Origin: Actinomycetes bacterium | Lineage (GTDB): Bacteria; Actinomycetota; Actinomycetes; Actinomycetales; Actinomycetaceae | Length of the DNA stretch: 25,920 bases | Direction: 5' to 3' | NCBI GenBank assembly: GCA_023389315.1 | Contig: JAEWEQ010000091.1 | Span: forward strand, 1 to 25,920 | Shown: positions 22,426 through 25,920 of the stretch, piece after piece | How the letters are laid out: each line of letters starts with the position of its first letter | Position numbering within the stretch: position 1 is the first letter of the stretch | Program-made: the position numbers and the translations under genes | The notes under the pieces: generated by a model | Told to the model about the DNA's origin: nothing | Databases searched by the model: none | Seen by the model: the letters and a program-made list of their open reading frames with translations, nothing else

Positions 22426-23217
22426 TTAACGCCGCGCAGCCCGCACCGCCACCAGGTCGAAGGCCGGGCGACCGGCCATGCGGCCACGGTCTTCGAAGCG
22501 AGTGAGGACGCGCTGGCCGAAACGCGGAGCGAACCCGCCGCGCTCCCCCTGCGGATCATCCGGGTGGGGACGCTCGCCTTTGTGGCGATTCGTAAAATCC
22601 GGGCAACCTTCCACCACGTCACGCATCTGCCAGGCGTAATCTTCCCAATCAGTGGCCAGGCGCCACACGCCCTGGTCCATTAACACGCGGGCGACTTCGC
22701 GGGCGAAGGCAGGCTGGACCAGGCGCCGCTTGTGGTGGCGGGCTTTACGCCACGGGTCTGGGAAGAATGTCCACACCTCGGTTGCGCACGCTTCGGGCAG
22801 GATGAACGGTAAGCACTGGGCCACGTCGGCTTCCACCAGTCGCACGTTGCCTACCCCCGCTTCCACCGCGCGGGCCACGGTTTTGCCTAAACCCTCTTGC
22901 CACACTTCGAAAGCCAGCAGGTCCTGGTCAGGGTGGCGCAGCGCATAGTCAACCATTTGTTCGCCGTTACCGGAGCCAATTTCAATGATCAGCGGGGCGC
23001 GGCGGCCGAACACTGCTTCCGGGTCAATGCTGAAGCTGGTATCCACCGTGGTGTAACCACCATCGCGCGGCACCTCAATGACGAAACGCTTCGCGTGTTC
23101 ATCCCAGGTGCGCTGGGTGGAACTGTGCAGGCCGCGTCCGCGCCGAGTGAAGGATTTGGTGCGCGCCAGGTACGGCACGTCGCTGTCGCGGGGAACGCCC
23201 GCGCCGTCCTCGTTCAC
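22426..23217 (-). CDS. trmB: tRNA (guanine46-N7)-methyltransferase
   Basis: SAM-dependent methyltransferase forming m7G46 in the tRNA variable loop. The SAM motif IIEIGSGNGEQ (77-87), the acidic FEVW (103-106) and the family signature PDPWRKARHHKRR (153-165) are clear, with the later ATDWEDYAWQM. The 263 residues include an N-terminal extension of about 55 residues. It starts at GTG 23217, forming a GTGA overlap with the lepA stop, with GGGGAAG just upstream. It lies between lepA and hemW, where many actinobacteria have the two genes closer together, so this placement may be specific to the lineage. Confidence 0.94.
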   Translation of the reverse strand: MNEDGAGVPRDSDVPYLARTKSFTRRGRGLHSSTQRTWDEHAKRFVIEVPRDGGYTTVDTSFSIDPEAVFGRRAPLIIEIGSGNGEQMVDYALRHPDQDLLAFEVWQEGLGKTVARAVEAGVGNVRLVEADVAQCLPFILPEACATEVWTFFPDPWRKARHHKRRLVQPAFAREVARVLMDQGVWRLATDWEDYAWQMRDVVEGCPDFTNRHKGERPHPDDPQGERGGFAPRFGQRVLTRFEDRGRMAGRPAFDLVAVRAARR

Positions 23218-25070
23218 TTCTTCCCCGTCGGCACGTCGGAGGTGAGGGCGGAGATGAAAGCCTCCTGCGGCACGTCCACGCGCCCAATCGACTTCATCCG
23301 CTTCTTGCCTTCCTTCTGTTTTTCCAACAGCTTGCGTTTACGGGTGATGTCACCGCCGTAACACTTGGCGAGCATGTCTTTGCGCAGCGCTTTAATGGTT
23401 TCGCGCGCGATGATGCGCGAACCAATGGCAGCCTGGACGGGGACTTCGAACTGCTGGCGAGGAATGAGTTCCTTGAGTTTCTTCGTCAGCTTCAAGCCGT
23501 AAGCGTAGGCGGCGTCGCGGTGCACGATGGCAGAGAAAGCATCCACCTGTTCGCCGTTTAGCAAAATGTCCACGCGCACCAGGTTCGCTACCTGCTCCCC
23601 GGCCGCTTCGTAATCCAGGGAGGCGTATCCGCGGGTGCGGGATTTGAGTTGGTCGAAGAAGTCGAACACGATTTCTGCCAGCGGCAGGGTGTAGCGTAAC
23701 TCCACTCGGTCTTCGCTGAGGTAGTCCATGCCCAGCAGGGTGCCGCGACGCGACTGGCACAGTTCCATCACCGCGCCCACGAAGTCCGAGGGCGTGAGGA
23801 TAGTTGAACGCACCACCGGCTCGTAAACTTCACTGATCTTCCCATCGGGGTATTCCGATGGGTTGGTCACGATGGTTTCACTGCGGTCTTCGGCGATCAC
23901 CCGGTAGATAACGTTGGGGGCGGTGGCAATCAGGGAGAGGTTGAACTCGCGCTCTAAGCGTTCACGAACGATCTCTAGGTGCAACAGCCCCAAGAACCCG
24001 CAGCGGAACCCGAACCCCAGGGCGGCGGAAGATTCCGGCTCGAACGTCAAGGCCGCGTCGTTGAGTTGGAGTTTTTCCAGGGCTTCACGCAGGTTCGGGA
24101 AGTCGGATCCGTCAATCGGATACAGCCCCGAATACACCATTGGTTTGGGGTTCTCATAGCCGGCCAAAGGTTTTTCAGCCCCGCGGACCGCGGTGGTGAC
24201 GGTGTCACCAACCCGGGATTGGCGCACGTCTTTCACGCCGGTAATCAGGTACCCCACTTCGCCCGGACCCAGCCCCGCGGTAGCTTTCGGTTCGGGTGAG
24301 ATTACGCCCAGTTCCAGGATTTCGTGGTTGGTGCGATTAGACATCATCTCGATGCGTTCGCGCGCCGACAGGCGCCCATCGACCATCCGCACGTAGGTCA
24401 CAACCCCGCGGTAAGTGTCGTAAACGGAGTCGAAAATCATGGCGCGGGCCGGGGCGTGAGCTTCCCCGGAGGGGGCAGGGATTTGCCGCACGATCTCATC
24501 CAGCAAGGCCTCCACGCCCTCGCCGGTCTTGCCGGAGACCTTGAGGACTTCAGATTCTTCGCAGCCAATCAGGTTGGCGATTTCGGCTGCGCATTTTTCT
24601 GGTTGCGCGGAGGGCAGGTCGATTTTGTTCAGAACCGGGATGATGGTCAAGTCGTTACCCATCGCCAGGTACAGGTTCGCCAAAGTTTGTGCTTCAATGC
24701 CTTGGGCGGCGTCCACCAGCAGTACCGCGCCTTCACAGGCCGCCAGGGAGCGGGAAACTTCGTAGGAGAAGTCCACGTGACCGGGGGTGTCGATCATGTT
24801 CAGGGCCCAGGCTTCGCCGTCGCATTCCCACGGCATGCGCACGGCTTGGGATTTGATGGTGATGCCGCGTTCGCGTTCAATATCCATCCGGTCCAGGTAT
24901 TGGTCACGCATTTCGCGTTGTTCCACTACGCCGGTGAGTTGTAGCATCCGGTCCGCGAGCGTGGATTTGCCGTGGTCGATGTGGGCGATGATGCAGAAGT
25001 TGCGGATCTGCTCTTGGGGTGTGGAGGCAGGTTGGATCTGCGCTACCTGCGCGGGCGTCGCTTGCGCCAC
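23214..25070 (-). CDS. lepA: Elongation factor 4 (LepA)
   Basis: Translational GTPase that back-translocates or remodels stalled ribosomes. G1 AHIDHGKST (29-37), the switch region RERGITIKSQ (66-75), G3 DTPGH (94-98) and G4 NKID (148-151) are followed by domain 2, the EF-G-like domains 3 and 5 (GFRCGFLGLLHLEIVRERLE) and the LepA-specific C-terminal domain ending in GDITRKRKLLEKQKEGKKRMK. The 618-residue length is usual. GTG 25070 has GGGAGG six bases before it. It is first in lepA-trmB-hemW. A weak -10-like TACAGT on the minus strand at 25104-25109 may serve the operon. Confidence 0.97.
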   Translation of the reverse strand: MAQATPAQVAQIQPASTPQEQIRNFCIIAHIDHGKSTLADRMLQLTGVVEQREMRDQYLDRMDIERERGITIKSQAVRMPWECDGEAWALNMIDTPGHVDFSYEVSRSLAACEGAVLLVDAAQGIEAQTLANLYLAMGNDLTIIPVLNKIDLPSAQPEKCAAEIANLIGCEESEVLKVSGKTGEGVEALLDEIVRQIPAPSGEAHAPARAMIFDSVYDTYRGVVTYVRMVDGRLSARERIEMMSNRTNHEILELGVISPEPKATAGLGPGEVGYLITGVKDVRQSRVGDTVTTAVRGAEKPLAGYENPKPMVYSGLYPIDGSDFPNLREALEKLQLNDAALTFEPESSAALGFGFRCGFLGLLHLEIVRERLEREFNLSLIATAPNVIYRVIAEDRSETIVTNPSEYPDGKISEVYEPVVRSTILTPSDFVGAVMELCQSRRGTLLGMDYLSEDRVELRYTLPLAEIVFDFFDQLKSRTRGYASLDYEAAGEQVANLVRVDILLNGEQVDAFSAIVHRDAAYAYGLKLTKKLKELIPRQQFEVPVQAAIGSRIIARETIKALRKDMLAKCYGGDITRKRKLLEKQKEGKKRMKSIGRVDVPQEAFISALTSDVPTGKK

Positions 25071-25169
25071 CTCGGCCCTCCCTTAGGTTTCATTGGACTG
25101 CTTACTGTATCGCCTTCCAGTGTCCCACGTTGGCGGCGTGCTTACGAATTCGCCCCGCGCCAGGACGGG
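25071..25169 (-). promoter_or_regulatory. Short gap before lepA, weak promoter candidate
   Basis: 99 bases between the partial membrane-protein gene and lepA. TACAGT (25104-25109, minus strand) is a TANNNT-type -10 candidate about 33 bases before the start codon; there is no convincing -35. No terminator hairpin is evident after the upstream gene, so read-through into lepA is possible. Confidence 0.3.
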
Positions 25170-25920
25170 TTAATCCTGGTGGCGCTGCAGCCGCTTAGCG
25201 GTACGCGCCAAGGTCAGGGCGATATCGCGTTGGCGGGGAGAAAGGTCCGCCGCCGGTTCCCCGCTCGGGTCAGCAGTACGCGCGGCCCCAGGCAGTTCGC
25301 TCTCGCCCGCAGCATCCTCGCCAACTTCCCAACCGTCCTCGTAATCAAGCTGGGTGAGTGAAAAACGACTCTCCGGCGCCGTCAATCCCATCAAAGTGGC
25401 GGCGCCGGGCTGGGCCAGCATCGCCCAGTTCGCGTGGTTGAGGATACTTGCCCCACTGATACTGCCTGGCGCCCACGGCCCCAACTGGTCGTGGGTGGGG
25501 GCCGCGTCGGAGGCTTCACGCTGTGGCACTTCACTGCCGAGCTTAGCGGCGTAGCGGCGCACCATTGCGGGAAGCGCCCGGCCAAATAAGTATGCGCCCA
25601 CTAATGCTAACGCCACCGTGATCCCCACCGCGGTGATGACGCTCAGCAGCGCAGAACGCGACGGGCCAATGCCGAAGAACAGGGCGAAAGCGATTAGGAA
25701 CGCTGCGCCGAGGAACCACATGCCGTGGTTGTCGAACCACCACGAGAGGTCCGCCAAGCGCTGCAGTTTAGGATCCACTTTGGCTTCGGTTTCCGCTTCC
25801 TCGAACTCCTGGTCCCAAGCTTCTTCCACCAGGTTCAAAGCCACCGCCAACGGTAACGCCCGCCGCCGCCACGCACGGTATTCCTCCCCATCGGGCGAAT
25901 CCGCCCACTGCTGGTAGTCA
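25170..25920 (-). CDS. Hypothetical membrane protein, 5' end outside the window
   Basis: The frame stays open without a stop or a plausible start from 25850 to the right edge, reading DYQQWADSPDGEEYRAWRRR just inside the edge, so the gene is cut by the window. The only in-frame start is TTG 25850, with no ribosome site. The product has an acidic N-terminal part, two membrane segments (MWFLGAAFLIAFALFF and SVITAVGITVALALVGAYLF) and a long Ala/Pro/Asp-rich cytoplasmic or extracellular tail ending in SPRQRDIALTLARTAKRLQRHQD. I do not recognise the family. It lies upstream of lepA on the same strand, 99 bases away. Confidence 0.7.
   Translation of the reverse strand, partial: DYQQWADSPDGEEYRAWRRRALPLAVALNLVEEAWDQEFEEAETEAKVDPKLQRLADLSWWFDNHGMWFLGAAFLIAFALFFGIGPSRSALLSVITAVGITVALALVGAYLFGRALPAMVRRYAAKLGSEVPQREASDAAPTHDQLGPWAPGSISGASILNHANWAMLAQPGAATLMGLTAPESRFSLTQLDYEDGWEVGEDAAGESELPGAARTADPSGEPAADLSPRQRDIALTLARTAKRLQRHQD

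Noticed and set aside
1..25920. CRISPR array, insertion sequence, prophage, tRNA or toxin-antitoxin pair
   Set aside because: No regular spaced repeats, transposase or integrase motifs, cloverleaf or paired small ORFs were found; nearly all of the window is accounted for by housekeeping genes.

Overview
The window looks like a housekeeping segment of an actinobacterial chromosome with high GC content. It is most probably from the order Actinomycetales, with an Actinomycetaceae-like genus as my best guess. The reasons are the gene order glyS / znuACB / zur / uppS / recO / leuA / era / corC / ybeY / phoH / rsmE / dnaJ / hrcA / DUF3097 / hemW / lepA, which is typical of Actinobacteria; a DUF3097 protein, a family essentially confined to that phylum; a long actinobacterial-type LeuA; frequent GTG and TTG starts; and several likely leaderless starts. 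There is no phage, insertion sequence, CRISPR array, tRNA or rRNA. No stretch over 300 bases lacks a gene. The longest gap is about 250 bases (19897-20185 counted between the preferred starts).

Layout. (1) 39-3764, minus: glyS-dusB-aroD, overlapping genes read leftward. (2) 3972-7656, plus: a zinc uptake operon znuA-znuC-znuB, then zur and a small membrane protein of VTT/DedA type; a Zur-like box covers the presumed -10 of znuA. (3) 7795-11206, minus: leuA-recO-uppS. Upstream of leuA is a 15-codon leader ORF with three consecutive Leu codons and an 11-bp stem, an attenuation-type leader. (4) 11418-18309, minus: hrcA-dnaJ-rsmE-phoH-ybeY-corC-era, closed by a 12-bp-stem terminator after era and opened by a CIRCE operator upstream of hrcA. 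(5) 18454-19896, minus: an L,D-transpeptidase. (6) 20186-21073, plus: DUF3097, divergent from the transpeptidase across a gap holding a perfect inverted repeat and a degenerate 41-bp tandem repeat. (7) 21181-25070, minus: lepA-trmB-hemW. (8) 25170 to the right edge, minus: a membrane protein whose start lies outside the window.

Functionally the window combines translation (GlyRS, Dus, RsmE, TrmB, LepA, Era, YbeY), protein quality control under HrcA (DnaJ), envelope synthesis (UppS, Ldt), zinc homeostasis (Znu/Zur), amino-acid synthesis (AroD, LeuA), recombination (RecO) and haem trafficking (HemW). I see no clearly new multi-gene system. The most interesting signals are regulatory: the leuA leader, the Zur box fused to a leaderless znuA promoter, and the unexplained repeats upstream of DUF3097. 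Secondary points are unusual protein insertions (AroD, RsmE, the DnaJ zinc finger) and two poorly understood proteins (DUF3097 and the zur-linked membrane protein).
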